A stretch of 64,000 nucleotides of DNA from Mesaphorura yosii (Eukaryota; Arthropoda; Collembola; Poduromorpha; Tullbergiidae). The notes beneath the pieces are model-generated. The model saw nothing but the letters and a program-made list of their open reading frames with translations. It made no database searches and was not told the DNA's origin. Of this stretch, positions 42,501 through 50,877 are shown piece after piece (position 1 is the first letter of the stretch; every line of letters starts with the position of its first letter). Location of the stretch: NCBI GenBank assembly GCA_009869945.1, contig WIXG01000049.1, forward strand, positions 1 through 64,000, in the 5' to 3' direction. The translations under genes and the position numbers were made by a program.

Positions 42501-45500
42501 GGGATAATCGCGTCTGCATTTACATAAACAGTGCGTGTACGCGTACGGGTTCGTAAAATATGGGTTATGGAACAGAAAGCGAGCGGATAACTTATTAAGG
42601 GTGTCAATTACAACTGACCCCGAGAAAGCCAGCCGAGCCAGAACCAGAACCACTTCGTAATATCGTAATAATAACTGTGGACTGTGGTCCAGAGCCAGCT
42701 GGACCGAGATTTATGTTATGGGAGCCTTTCAGCGTCAAATTTTTTATCAATATATCAAAAGGACGAAGGTTCAACCTCCGTCTGGTCTGTCTTGGCTTTT
42801 AGCTTTTGAAGAAGATGCTCGGTTGATCATGATCACTGCTTGCTTGTGTACATTGTCTTACAAGCTGCATTACAAGTTTACAAGCCACTTTTTCAGAGTT
42901 CAGCCTCTTTTCAGAAATGCTGACAATTATTTTATTATTTCAGCTCCAAGATTACGAGTGCAGTGCTTTAAAATTGAAATGTGCGTCTCGCTCTTATCTA
43001 CAGTGTTGATGATTGTGAGACTTTGAGATCTGTAAAGATGCAGTAATTCTAGTTGTAATTGTAATGATTGGGTAATTTTTCAGGCCACATCAGAGTCTCA
43101 CTCTGAATAGCACCAGACTGGCCTTCGTTTTAATAGCTTTACTCCAAGGTTTATGTTGCCCAAATAAAATGATATTTACTTGACATTTTAACAAGCATGC
43201 AGCTGAATCGTATGATATCGAACAAATTCACGAATTTGACAGCATAAACAGGTGTGAAATGCCTATTTACGCAAGCTGCACTCGATTTCTAGCAAAAGCT
43301 AGAGTTTACATTGCAAAACTCGCGTGCAAAAAAGTGCAAAAAAAACTCAGGTTCTACCGAGACTTGAACTCGGATCGTTGGATTCAGAGTCCAAAGTGCT
43401 AACCATTACACCATAGAACCACTCGTTGAGAGAGGCTCTCGTTTCAACTCTACTTGAAACAAGTTGGCTATTGCTTGCTTGCGAGTAGTGAGTCGCTTAC
43501 TACATACGATATGTTAACACTGAACTTAACTACATTCAGATAGCACAGTGTCACTAAAGATCGATGGCCGTAGCACGCGTAGCAGCAGTGCTTTAGATTA
43601 ATTGAATTTAAGTATAATTTGTTTGTCTTTTGTCTAGTTGCTGAATGAAGACGTGACCACCGACAAATTCACTCCGATCGTGTGTCCCCGTGCTTCGGAG
43701 CTGGTGCTTGGCTATGACGAACACGTCCTCGTGTCCACCTACAAGTTTGGGGTCGTGTGCCAGAAGGAGGGGCAGACGACGGAAGAGGAGCTCTTCAGCA
43801 ACCTGGAATCCCTCTCGCTGGACACCTTTCTGGAGATTCTTGGAGAACGCATTCAATTAAAAGGACATCAAGGGTAAGTCATGCACGTCGACTTCTCATT
43901 CTTAATTGCGACTTGCATTATTGATCTCGAAGACGCGATGGTCGTCGTGTAGTGAGTAAGCGATTACGTTGAATACGTTGCCTGCCGGCTGTCGTCCGTC
44001 TTTCGGTTGAGCGACTCACAGCCGCAACCGGTGTAAGATTTCGATTCTCTTGAGATTGGCATACCGTGCCGACAATTTTAACGCCCGAATAAACATTGAG
44101 AATGACAGAGTGACAATAACGAGACAAATGATAAAAATACAACAGTTTTGATCTTGAACATTGAACTCCATTGTCGTTTGACGTTCATGCCGTGCCGTGC
44201 TGTGAACGGAATTGTTTTTCCGTTATGTCATGGAACTGGGTACAAGCAGGGTGGCTAGTGTGCAGAGTACAGGGTGCCATTGGCCATTGCCTTTGCTGTC
44301 AGCTCCAGTGAAGCGAGAGCAGAACAATCATTTTTAGACGGGACAGTGAAGAACGGAAGCGTTTCAAGCATAGTGGTAAAGTGAAGATCAAAAACTAGTT
44401 AGTTACAAATTACAAAAGTAAAGTTAAAAGAGTTGCAAATTACTTGAGAATGAGAATAGAACGGAAGCTGAGTTCTATTCACGTCAGTTTACCTGTCGAT
44501 GCTGGCGAAGTGAAAGACACGAGCCTGGAGCCCAATAAAGTAATGACTCGCGAATCGTTGAATGCTTTTTCCCTTCTCCGTCGTGCATTGTCCTCTTCCA
44601 GTTTGTTCACTTTCGTTTATGTTCATATGCATGTGGAATCGTGGAACTTGAGCAGTGCGAAGGAATTGGCGAATTCAACTCAGTGCATTTAATCTAAAAA
44701 CTTTTCCTTTGAGCCTTTGAAATTTGAACGATTCTCGTGTGTCGTGTCTCGTGGAAAGGTGACTGGCCTGGCCTGCACCTGCGGAGTACAAAGTAATCCT
44801 TACTCTGTTCGCCATTCATCTACACGAGGCGTGAATTTGTGATGAATTTCTTAATTTCCAGAGATCTGTGCCGTACCACAAAAGGCATTGTGTAAAAGTT
44901 TTCGCATTCACATAATCGCGTACGAGTTCATGAACTCTACTCTGCCGCTATGCTCTGCAGATGCAAATCTTTTCTTATTCCAATTTCCAGAAATGTGGTT
45001 ATGTCTAATGAATTGAGTGACTTACTAGCAATATCATGCTTCATCTAATTTTTACAGGTACCGTGGTGGGCTGGACACGCAACACGGGCAGACGGGCGAT
45101 GAGTCAGTGTACAACACGTACCAAGACCGTGAGATCATGTTCCATGTCTCGACGCTCCTGCCCTTCACCGAAGGAGACACGCAGCAGTTGCAGAGAAAGA
45201 GGCATATCGGTGAGTCAGTTGTCAGTCTACCCCAGATTTACAGAGGCAGAAATTGGCGATTACTCATGACTTTTGTTGTGCCCGCAGGTAATGACATCGT
45301 GGCCGTTGTGTTCCAGGAGGCCAACACTCCATTCTCGCCCGACATGATCGCGTCACATTTCCTCCACGCTTTCGTCGTCGTCGAAGTGATTGATCTGCAT
45401 GGTCCAAACACAAAGTACGCAGTTTTCTTATTCCTTGTACATGATTCTCCATCTCCTGACAATTCTGTGTGGGCTTGTTTTGTAATTTAATCAAGGCAGG

Positions 45501-48425
45501 CAGGCGTTTACAAAGAAGTCGTAGTCCTGGTCGTAATGCAGTAGACAATAGGAAATTGTGTCTTCAAAAAGTAAACAATTCCGAAGATTACAAAACAAAA
45601 GGGCAGAATTTCTGAGAAAGTAATAAACGAGCCAGAGGCGCGAGCGGCTGCTCGTCCCCTCAGACCATTTTAGTAGGTTGTTAAATGGGATCATTTTAAT
45701 TCTATAATGTAAAAAGTACAGTTGGGAGATTTGGTGTGGTCTCATAAATGTAAGGAAAACAATGCTCGACTCGACACTGACAACGACAACAGCTAGTGAC
45801 AGTTTTAAAGATCTCTCTTAAAATATCGAATCCTGGTCTCACCCAGTCTCGGTCTGGTCTGGGCTTCGTTTGTTGGCTCTTAAGGCCTTGAGCTCTTTTG
45901 GGAGTCGATGGACTTGGACTTGACTTGACTCGCACTTACTCTGCTCTGCTCTGGAAGAAGATTAATGATCTCGAACAATGAAAATCTCCGAAACTGAAAC
46001 ACAAACTGAAACAATAACAGCCAACTTGCCAACTAATCCACTAATCCCACTTCCTCTGCTGTGCCCTCTCGTTAACAGATACAAGGTGAACGTGACTGCA
46101 CGCGACGACGTCCCATTCTTCGGCCCACCGCTCCCGAACCCGCCCATCTTCTCTGACGGACCCACGTTCCGCGACTTTCTGCTGACAAAACTTATCAATG
46201 CAGAGACGGCGTGCTACAAAGCGGATAAATTCTCCAAATTGGAGGTAAGTTGAATGATTACCCAACCGCGAATTCGAAGTAAATGACAAAAGGCCAGTGC
46301 CATAGGGATAATGTTGGAAGTTGTGAATTGAAATCCAAAGTTTGGCGTAGACGAGTTGAATAAATTGTTGAGAGCGCACAGTGAATTTGTCTTGTCAAGT
46401 TGTGATCAGAATTACAAAGAATTAGGATAAAGTCAACTTGGATGACCATGGATGAGTTCAGTCACTTTCTGGTGTATTTTTCCACGAGTCTGGTGGCAAA
46501 TTCAGAATTCCAGAATTGGAGCGAGTCAGAATGTAGTTCATGTGCACGGTTCTATTATCTCTGCTTGATATGCTCTGAAGATGAGGTATGATGCGGAGAT
46601 ATCTCTCATCTCATTTCTGACAAGCCTGGACGAACTCTTGAGGGATTTTGTGTCTGTCATGAATAATAAATGAATGCAGTGCAGCAGCAGTGCAGGCAGT
46701 GAAAGCCTGGCTCGCAGATGATTAAACAATGAAAAATGACTTCCACTTCACGTTATTATTTTGCACAAACACAAAACGTGACGTAGATATGCCACAACAC
46801 AATAGAAAGATCCAGAAACTAAAGCTACAAAGTAGCACGAAAGAAACATGGTGAAAGAAGGCAAGCCACTCAAGAGACTTTCTTCACATTTTTATTCATT
46901 ATCGTAATAGAAATTTATCGCTGGCTTGTTTTCTCCGTCGGGCGCGTGTCAACAACGACCACTTGTTGGTGTCGGTACGACTCGTTCGAGTGACTGAACA
47001 CTTTCCACGTGGCCTTGAGTCGTTTGCCCTTCTCAGAGTTCATCCTGCGGATTAATTAATTAAGATCTTGATCCAATTAACGAGATTTGTTACAAGTACT
47101 TTTGTTCATGGTCGCAGATGCGGACACGCGCTTCACTCCTCAGCAGCCTCGTCGACGAGGCTCGGAGAAAGTCGCAAGACTTTCTTGGCGCCGCGATTCT
47201 CCCTGAACTGAACGGCTCGACGACTAACGGAGGCGAGAAGAACGGGAGTCTGAACGGAAGCGCCGGGAGCCGATTTATCGAAAGTGTGCGCAAGGCGCTG
47301 AGCTCCACAAAGGCCAAGAGCAGCTCGAGTCAAAGTCACACGAATGGCGACTCGCACCATCACAACGGCACGGCCAGCTACCCATCAAGCACTCACAATT
47401 CCATGAAATTAAAGCATCACAACAGTCATCACGGCTACAGCTCCGGAACTCCCGCGACTGCAGTCCGAACGCACAGCGGAGACAGCGCCAGTGGGTCGCC
47501 GGGTGTGGACAACAGCAGCTCCTCAACAATCCACCGGGGATCCACAGAGTCCACGGGTACAGGCTTGGCCGTCGCCGCCAACGGTCACAAAACCGGCGCA
47601 AGTCCTCTCTCCAGTCCAGAAGTTGACATAATTCCACAGAACCACGGTTCGGCCAGTATTCGCGTGTCGGAGAGTGATGACTCATCCCTCAACAGCGAAG
47701 AGCTTGAGGGGTCCGCCGCGTCTCACCACCATTTCCACAATCACCACCTCCATCATCGTGGTAGTTTTAATGGAAGCATCAACAATCAAAATAACAACAA
47801 CAATAACGCCAATGCGGTCGCTCATCACCACCACTCGAGTCATGGCGCCATCAGCATCAGCAGCAACGGCAAAATCATCCTCCAGAAGATGAACTCTTCC
47901 TCCTCTGCTGCGAATGCGAATGGAGGATCCGGGCCGACCTCCGCGATGACCATCGGCGGAGGCGCAGTGACCATGGTCGGGGTGAACGGAGTCATCACGA
48001 CGGCGGCGACGACGACGGGCACCGCAAACGAGGACTCGGACACCGGGCTCGAGTCTATGTCCAGCGCAGGGACTCCAAACAAGCGCACGTGCTCGCTTTG
48101 CATCGAGGAAGAGACGTCACGACTCCAGAATGACGGACTGAGACAGGAAGTGAACAAACTCAAATGTGACAAGCTGGACCTCCTCAGGCAGAACGTGGTA
48201 AGACAAGAATCTTCTTCTGGTACTCGTAATGATGAGTAATGAATAATGAAGCAAGCAATTAATTCCTTGCATTGTGTTTTTCATTGTTAGACTTGTCAAC
48301 GTGACATAAAGAAACTCAAAGAACGCGAGCTCCAGCTGCAGACAGACCTGTCAATCGCGTCGAAGGAGATTCTGCGACTCCGCAGTCTGCTGAAGGAGTA
48401 TGGCTCGGAAGGATCCATCGTGTAA
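3473..48425 (+). CDS. RapGAP1: Rap1 GTPase-activating protein (GoLoco + Rap-GAP domain)
   Basis: Stimulates GTP hydrolysis on Rap1, turning off Rap signalling at membranes. Coding exons: 3473-3567, 15940-16066, 17753-17845, 28868-28954, 30101-30322, 40231-40467, 43638-43873, 45058-45209, 45288-45414, 46079-46244, 47118-48197, 48291-48425. They join in frame to 918 aa and every junction is GT-AG. Domains in order: a GoLoco motif (residues about 77-102, G-alpha-i/o binding); the Rap-GAP domain (about 135-514) with the family signatures [26 protein letters not shown] and [14 protein letters not shown]; and the catalytic 'Asn thumb' GNDIV with N418. After these come a Ser/His/Asn-rich linker, the conserved [16 protein letters not shown] box (about 822-837) and a C-terminal coiled coil. 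The start is fixed by an upstream in-frame stop at 3383 and the context CAAAATG. Alternative first exons further upstream cannot be excluded. The identity is very secure; the exact N-terminus is less so. Confidence 0.95.
3568..15939 (+). other. RapGAP intron 1 (12.4 kb)
   Basis: No gene seen. Both strands carry only short, compositionally random open frames, the longest being about 150 codons at 9729-10187 with no motif. It contains a hexamer microsatellite at 7993-8023. Donor is gtcagt, acceptor is tttgcag. A large first intron is a usual place for enhancers, but no specific site can be named here. Confidence 0.7.
7993..8023 (+). repeat. Hexamer microsatellite GTCYGC
   Basis: Five tandem copies of GTCCGC/GTCTGC plus one base, the two outer copies carrying T in place of C. 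It is a simple repeat within RapGAP intron 1. Confidence 0.85.
15940..16066 (+). CDS. RapGAP1: RapGAP coding exon 2
   Basis: Encodes residues 32-74, a Ser-rich linker with many SSS, SNS and RRES motifs suited to phosphorylation. It follows acceptor tttgcag and ends TTG|gtaagt in phase 0. Confidence 0.85.
16067..17752 (+). other. RapGAP intron 2 (1.7 kb)
   Basis: Nothing supported beyond the splice sites. Antisense open frames at 16531-17012 are low-complexity and lack motifs. Confidence 0.65.
17753..17845 (+). CDS. RapGAP1: RapGAP coding exon 3: GoLoco motif
   Basis: A 31-codon, phase 0-0 exon (residues 75-105) that is almost exactly one GoLoco/GPR motif. It has the family pattern of [10 protein letters not shown] followed by SRLDDQR, where the terminal Gln-Arg pair is the part that reaches into the nucleotide pocket of G-alpha-i. 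As a symmetrical exon it could be skipped without shifting the frame, giving a GoLoco-less isoform as known for mammalian Rap1GAP. Confidence 0.93.
20929..20957. repeat. AT-rich palindrome
   Basis: A 29-bp near-perfect palindrome centred on GAATTC. The arms AATTTGAATT and its complement differ by a single-base bulge. It could form a cruciform or hairpin; no function is evident. Confidence 0.5.
28414..28444 (+). repeat. Hexamer repeat ATTCGY
   Basis: Five tandem copies of ATTCGC/ATTCGT within RapGAP intron 3, just upstream of exon 4. Confidence 0.75.
28868..28954 (+). CDS. RapGAP1: RapGAP coding exon 4 (Ser-rich cassette)
   Basis: A 29-codon, phase 0-0 exon (residues 106-134) made almost entirely of Ser, Gly, Pro and Asn. 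It inserts a flexible linker between the GoLoco motif and the GAP domain. The open frame continues past the donor AAAG|gtaagt, but the intron reading lacks conservation signals. It is likely to be alternatively spliced because it is symmetrical and low-complexity. Confidence 0.75.
28955..30100 (+). other. RapGAP intron 4 (1.1 kb)
   Basis: Nothing supported beyond splice sites (donor gtaagt, acceptor gcgtgcag). Confidence 0.65.
30101..30322 (+). CDS. RapGAP1: RapGAP coding exon 5: start of GAP domain
   Basis: Residues 135-208. Begins ELLEEVLN and carries the diagnostic [15 protein letters not shown], then a variable Gly/Ser stretch and [14 protein letters not shown]. Both conserved blocks match the N-terminal part of the Rap1GAP catalytic fold. 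Phase 0-0. Confidence 0.93.
31404..31437 (+). repeat. Degenerate hexamer repeat (CGAAYG-like)
   Basis: Imperfect tandem hexamers alternating CGAACG, TGAATG and CGAATG within RapGAP intron 5. Confidence 0.55.
39817..39838 (+). repeat. Short CTCGAA tandem repeat
   Basis: Three copies of CTCGAA followed by a partial copy, within RapGAP intron 5. Confidence 0.6.
40231..40467 (+). CDS. RapGAP1: RapGAP coding exon 6
   Basis: Residues 209-287. Begins [18 protein letters not shown], matching the EHFNYYSLD block of Rap1GAP, then EHWRLILR. It contains a Gly/Ser/Ala-rich insert (about residues 261-281) where vertebrate proteins are shorter. Phase 0-0. Confidence 0.9.
43338..43345 (-). terminator. Pol III terminator of tRNA-Gln
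   Basis: Eight consecutive A on the + strand (T8 on the transcribed strand), beginning 4 bp after the 3' end of the tRNA. A second run of six A lies at 43328-43333. This is the usual RNA polymerase III stop. Confidence 0.85.
43349..43420 (-). tRNA. trnQ-CTG: tRNA-Gln (anticodon CTG)
   Basis: A 72-nt minus-strand gene. The acceptor arms GGTTCTA and TAGAACC pair perfectly and the discriminator base is T. The D arm carries the A-box-like TGGTGTAATGG. The anticodon stem TTGGA/TCCAA encloses loop CTCTGAA (anticodon CTG, reads CAG), and the T arm contains the B-box GTTCAAGTC. There is no intron and no encoded CCA. It is very close to the standard animal tRNA-Gln sequence and is followed by a T8 terminator. 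It sits antisense inside RapGAP intron 6. Confidence 0.97.
43638..43873 (+). CDS. RapGAP1: RapGAP coding exon 7
   Basis: Residues 288-366. Matches the Rap1GAP core: [41 protein letters not shown] and TEEELFSN. Ends in phase 2 (GG|gtaagt) and forms a Gly codon with exon 8. Confidence 0.95.
43874..45057 (+). other. RapGAP intron 7 (1.2 kb)
   Basis: Nothing supported beyond splice sites. Confidence 0.65.
45058..45209 (+). CDS. RapGAP1: RapGAP coding exon 8
   Basis: Residues 366-416. Contains [30 protein letters not shown] and QLQRKRHI, the strongly conserved stretch leading into the catalytic loop. Ends in phase 1 (CG|gtgagt). Confidence 0.96.
45210..45287 (+). other. RapGAP intron 8, 78 bp, stop-free and in frame
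   Basis: A short intron (donor gtgagt, acceptor cccgcag) whose length is a multiple of three and which has no stop in the reading frame. If retained it would insert 26 residues directly before the catalytic Asn. Confidence 0.85.
45288..45414 (+). CDS. RapGAP1: RapGAP coding exon 9: catalytic Asn thumb
   Basis: Residues 417-458. Starts inside [11 protein letters not shown]418 is the equivalent of the catalytic asparagine of Rap1GAP that replaces the arginine finger. It also holds [18 protein letters not shown]. Ends in phase 2 (AAA|gtacgc). Confidence 0.96.
45415..46078 (+). other. RapGAP intron 9 (664 bp)
   Basis: Nothing supported beyond splice sites (acceptor gttaacag). Confidence 0.65.
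46079..46244 (+). CDS. RapGAP1: RapGAP coding exon 10: end of GAP domain
   Basis: Residues 459-514. Has [19 protein letters not shown] and [19 protein letters not shown], the C-terminal blocks of the Rap-GAP domain. Phase 0 end (GAG|gtaagt). Confidence 0.96.
46245..47117 (+). other. RapGAP intron 10 (873 bp)
   Basis: Nothing supported beyond splice sites. Confidence 0.65.
47118..48197 (+). CDS. RapGAP1: RapGAP coding exon 11 (low-complexity tail)
   Basis: 360 codons (residues 515-874), 0-0 phase. Begins [15 protein letters not shown], matching the RTRA-LL helix after the GAP domain. It continues as a Ser, His, Asn and Gly-rich disordered region with HHHH and NNNN runs. It ends with the conserved [16 protein letters not shown] box and the start of a coiled coil ([15 protein letters not shown]). 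It could be mistaken for a separate gene because it begins with ATG, but the acceptor gtcgcag and the phase show it is an internal exon. Confidence 0.93.
48198..48290 (+). other. RapGAP intron 11 (93 bp)
   Basis: Donor gtaaga, acceptor attgttag. The frame stays open for 13 codons into the intron before a TAA, so retention would give an alternative C-terminus without the final coiled coil. Confidence 0.8.
48291..48425 (+). CDS. RapGAP1: RapGAP coding exon 12 (C-terminal coiled coil)
   Basis: Final 44 residues (875-918) and TAA. The segment [12 protein letters not shown] through [10 protein letters not shown] is heptad-like and completes the coiled coil begun in exon 11. Confidence 0.9.
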   Translation, partial: TCQRDIKKLKERELQLQTDLSIASKEILRLRSLLKEYGSEGSIV

Positions 48426-49735
48426 ACTCCGCTCGACGTTTGACATTTGGATTCAATACCAAGTTACCTGAATTGTGCACAGCTGAAGCGAAAGCATGAT
48501 AATTATGATTATGCTCCAGCCCAAATCCTGTCCAAGTATCGTGTATCAAAGAGGACAAGAAAAAAAGAGCAATCTTCGACTTTGTCGTTTCAAAGTAAAA
48601 TAGAATTCCGAAGCACAGCACAGCACGGCATTGTCATTATGGTTTCTATTACGATTATGCATTAAGGCTATGTTCTTTAAGTTCGTTCTCAATGTACAAT
48701 TATTTTCTTGTACTTTTTTTGTACTAAGTTGTCGTCTAGTCATCTTCAGTGTAGGATTCAGTGTCTAGCTCTAAGATTAAGATTGAATTCCTAATTATAC
48801 ACGTACTCGTACTATTTGCATTGTCTTTGTTTTATTTAAAGAAAGCGCACGCATGCACGCATGAATTTCATTCTTGGTAATTTGTAAAATTAGATTTGTG
48901 AGATGTAAATACCCAGCACGAGAAAAGATAAGCTTTATGACGTCATTCGTGTAATGTACTATTTGTGTAACTGTAACTAGGTTAATGAGGACGAAAGCTT
49001 TGACACCAAAGGATGTTTAAATTGTTCCATAGTTCTAGGTTCTAGAACGTACGTCGGATTACACGTAACGCGTATTTAAATTGAATCAAGACGGAATGAC
49101 TTGAGGCAAATTGGGAACAAGAACAAGAAGTCGAGCCCTTGCTTACTAAAATTATGCAATTGGCAATTCGAGATTGCAATTGCAAACTCAATTCGCTGTT
49201 TGACTGTTTTGTATTTTCTCAATTCTTTCATTGTCGTCGTCTCGTCAAAATGTGACGTCCTCGTCGAGTTGACGAATTGACGATGGCTGAGATGGTAGGA
49301 GGAATGAAAGTACCTGCGCTGCGGAGTGAATTCTGTAACCGTAACGTAACTGTAATCTGACTGTTGCCTACTGCACGCATGTACACTGCTACCAATTACC
49401 AATTAGCACCTGAACTACTAAATGACTAATGTTAATGTTAAATGCTAACTACACTAATCAGACACAGACTTCTATTTCTATTTCTACAATCATCAAATTG
49501 TACTGCTCGAAAGCTATTCTATTCTATTCCTGACCCTTACCTTGATACGATATTTAAGCACGTACCGTAACTGACTTTTGTGTTAAGAAATAATGAAATG
49601 ATAAAGAGTGACATCGTGTATCGTGTTTGTACAACAGAACTTTAACTAACTAACCGTCGTCGTCTTGTTCCTTTTGAGTTCTCAATGGTGAAATGTTGGA
49701 AATTGTATTAATAAATTATTGGAAAGTGAGCCAGT
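48426..49735 (+). other. RapGAP 3' UTR (inferred)
   Basis: About 1.3 kb without coding potential after the stop, ending at the first strong AATAAA (49710-49715). AT-rich with many short poly(T/A) tracts. The exact cleavage site is an inference. Confidence 0.5.
49710..49715 (+). promoter_or_regulatory. AATAAA poly(A) signal of RapGAP
   Basis: A canonical hexamer on the + strand. It lies only about 43 bp before an AATAAA on the opposite strand, so the two transcripts would end tail-to-tail. Confidence 0.55.
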
Positions 49736-49757
49736 CTTGCAGTCTTACAATCTTGCA

Positions 49758-49763
49758 TTTATT
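49758..49763 (-). promoter_or_regulatory. AATAAA poly(A) signal, minus-strand gene
   Basis: TTTATT on the + strand, lying 166 bp past the stop of the unrecognised minus-strand gene at 49929. Supports that gene being real. Confidence 0.5.
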
Positions 49764-49928
49764 CTAATGCCAATTTGCAAATGTCAATCAAGGCAAGGGC
49801 AGGAATAGTTTCACATTTTAAAAAGCACAGAATCTGGGCAGATTTCTTTCCATACAATTCAATGGAACTAGCAGCATCCGTCAGTATTCGACGTATTCTA
49901 GGCCACAGCACCAGAAACCAATTAACAA

Positions 49929-50546
49929 TCAGCCAATGCTTAAAGCAGAAAGGCGCTGGCGCAGCTTACCGTAAGGAGTGTATGTCTTCAGACGTCGTTT
50001 GGCGAATGTGGTTGCTGTTGGCAGATTTCGGCTGTGGATGTACTGCTCTCCAGGAATGTGGCCGGCGAAGGAGAGGCAGAGATACTCGCCATTTCGGTAG
50101 ATGCGAGTGTCGATCCGCGGCTTCTTCTTTAATGGAGGTCGAAAATTGCGTTTCGGACGTTTGGGACGACCATCCTGGCCTTGGGCACCATAACCTGACT
50201 TGGTCGGTTTCGGTGAGACGAGAGTTGGACAGATCATGATGGGCTATAAATAGAACAATGATTATCTTTCATCGGTGCGTCGCGTCGTAGGCTGTACGTC
50301 GTATTGTCTCAAGCAGTTCAAGGTAAATCACAAATCAGGTTACTCGCATTAGTGCTCAGTACAGCTACGGCTACAGCGTACCTCAAGACAGTCAGGACAA
50401 GGGCCGCATGTATCCGCTGGACGACGTCGTGTAGCTCGAATTGACAAGGGAGGCGGGCATCGAGGAGCGGAGCCAGACTTCCCAGATGCACGGCTGGTCC
50501 GGCTGAGTGCGGGCGCAGGACCCAGTTTGGGAACGCACTGAGGCAT
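49929..50546 (-). CDS. Unrecognised basic protein, two coding exons
   Basis: Proposed exons 50546-50382 and 50243-49929 (minus), 159 aa. Evidence: donor GAG|gtacgc and acceptor tttatag join in phase 0, the second exon is open for 105 codons, and an AATAAA follows. Exon 1 begins at ATG (MPQCVPKLG), 9 nt after a plausible acceptor taattttag, so a 5' non-coding exon probably lies upstream near 50.67-50.78 kb. The join creates a Cys cluster (CGPCPDCLEPIMIC). Exon 2 has a Lys/Arg/Pro-rich block (about residues 80-100) and then RIYRNGEYLCLSFAGHIPGE. No signal peptide, membrane segment or family motif is seen. A donor-like GTAAGC in exon 2 (49970) could give a different C-terminus. No function is proposed. 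Confidence 0.45.
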
Positions 50547-50782
50547 GATGAGAGTCTAAAATTAATTACTACCAATTTTGTGATCGGCCTCAAGTTAAAT
50601 GCAAGTTCATAATTAACGCTAATGCTATTAAATAATGTTAAAGTTAGGCATGCAAAGCGCCTTACTTCGCCACTCCCCCCCCCAAACCACGCAGAATCCG
50701 ACGTCTAAGCTCGTTTTCGGTGTGGAAGGTTGATCTCGGCTGTCGACTCGTCCTCGTTCTCGTCCTCTGTCATGGAAACAAA
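50547..50782. other. Intergenic / probable 5' region of the minus-strand gene
   Basis: A minus-strand short frame at about 50775-50707 reads MTEDENEDESTAEINLP and ends at TAG, so it would be an upstream ORF if it lies in the 5' leader. A run of nine C occupies 50675-50683. A donor-like GTAAGG sits at 50667 on the minus strand. Confidence 0.35.
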
Positions 50783-50877
50783 GGTCATTCCAAAGAGAGT
50801 TCAGTTTCGTAGTTGATTCATAATCAACAACAACTTATAGCAATCAACTATGAAACTGAAGACTCTTTGGGTCATTC
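50783..50877. mobile_element. 79-bp foldback element with 8-bp direct repeats (MITE-like or miRNA hairpin)
   Basis: The direct repeat GGTCATTC lies at 50783-50790 and 50870-50877. Between them, 50791-50869 consists of two 28-bp inverted repeats (50791-50818 and 50842-50869) starting CAAAGAG, with 25 of 28 positions matching, around a 23-nt loop. The 8-bp duplication and the YARNG-like terminus (CAAAG) fit hAT-family MITEs, although the duplication does not match the hAT preference nTnnnnAn. The folded RNA would also have a 29-bp stem with one A-A/G-G internal loop and one G-U pair, the size of a pre-miRNA. The structure is certain; its class is inferred. Confidence 0.65.

Larger units (their letters stand above)
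40468..43637 (+). other. RapGAP intron 6 (3.2 kb) hosting a tRNA
   Basis: Contains an antisense tRNA-Gln at 43349-43420 with its T-run terminator. A GGCTGGCTGGCTGG run lies near 41760-41773. Nothing else is supported. Confidence 0.8.

Noticed and set aside
47118-48239. A separate 373-aa gene starting at the ATG at 47118
   Set aside because: The ATG is the first codon after a splice acceptor. The phase fits RapGAP exon 10 and the sequence continues the Rap1GAP alignment.
49775-50239. 154-codon plus-strand frame opposite the unrecognised gene
   Set aside because: No ATG context, motif or poly(A) signal on that strand; the minus-strand reading has consistent splice phases and a poly(A) signal.
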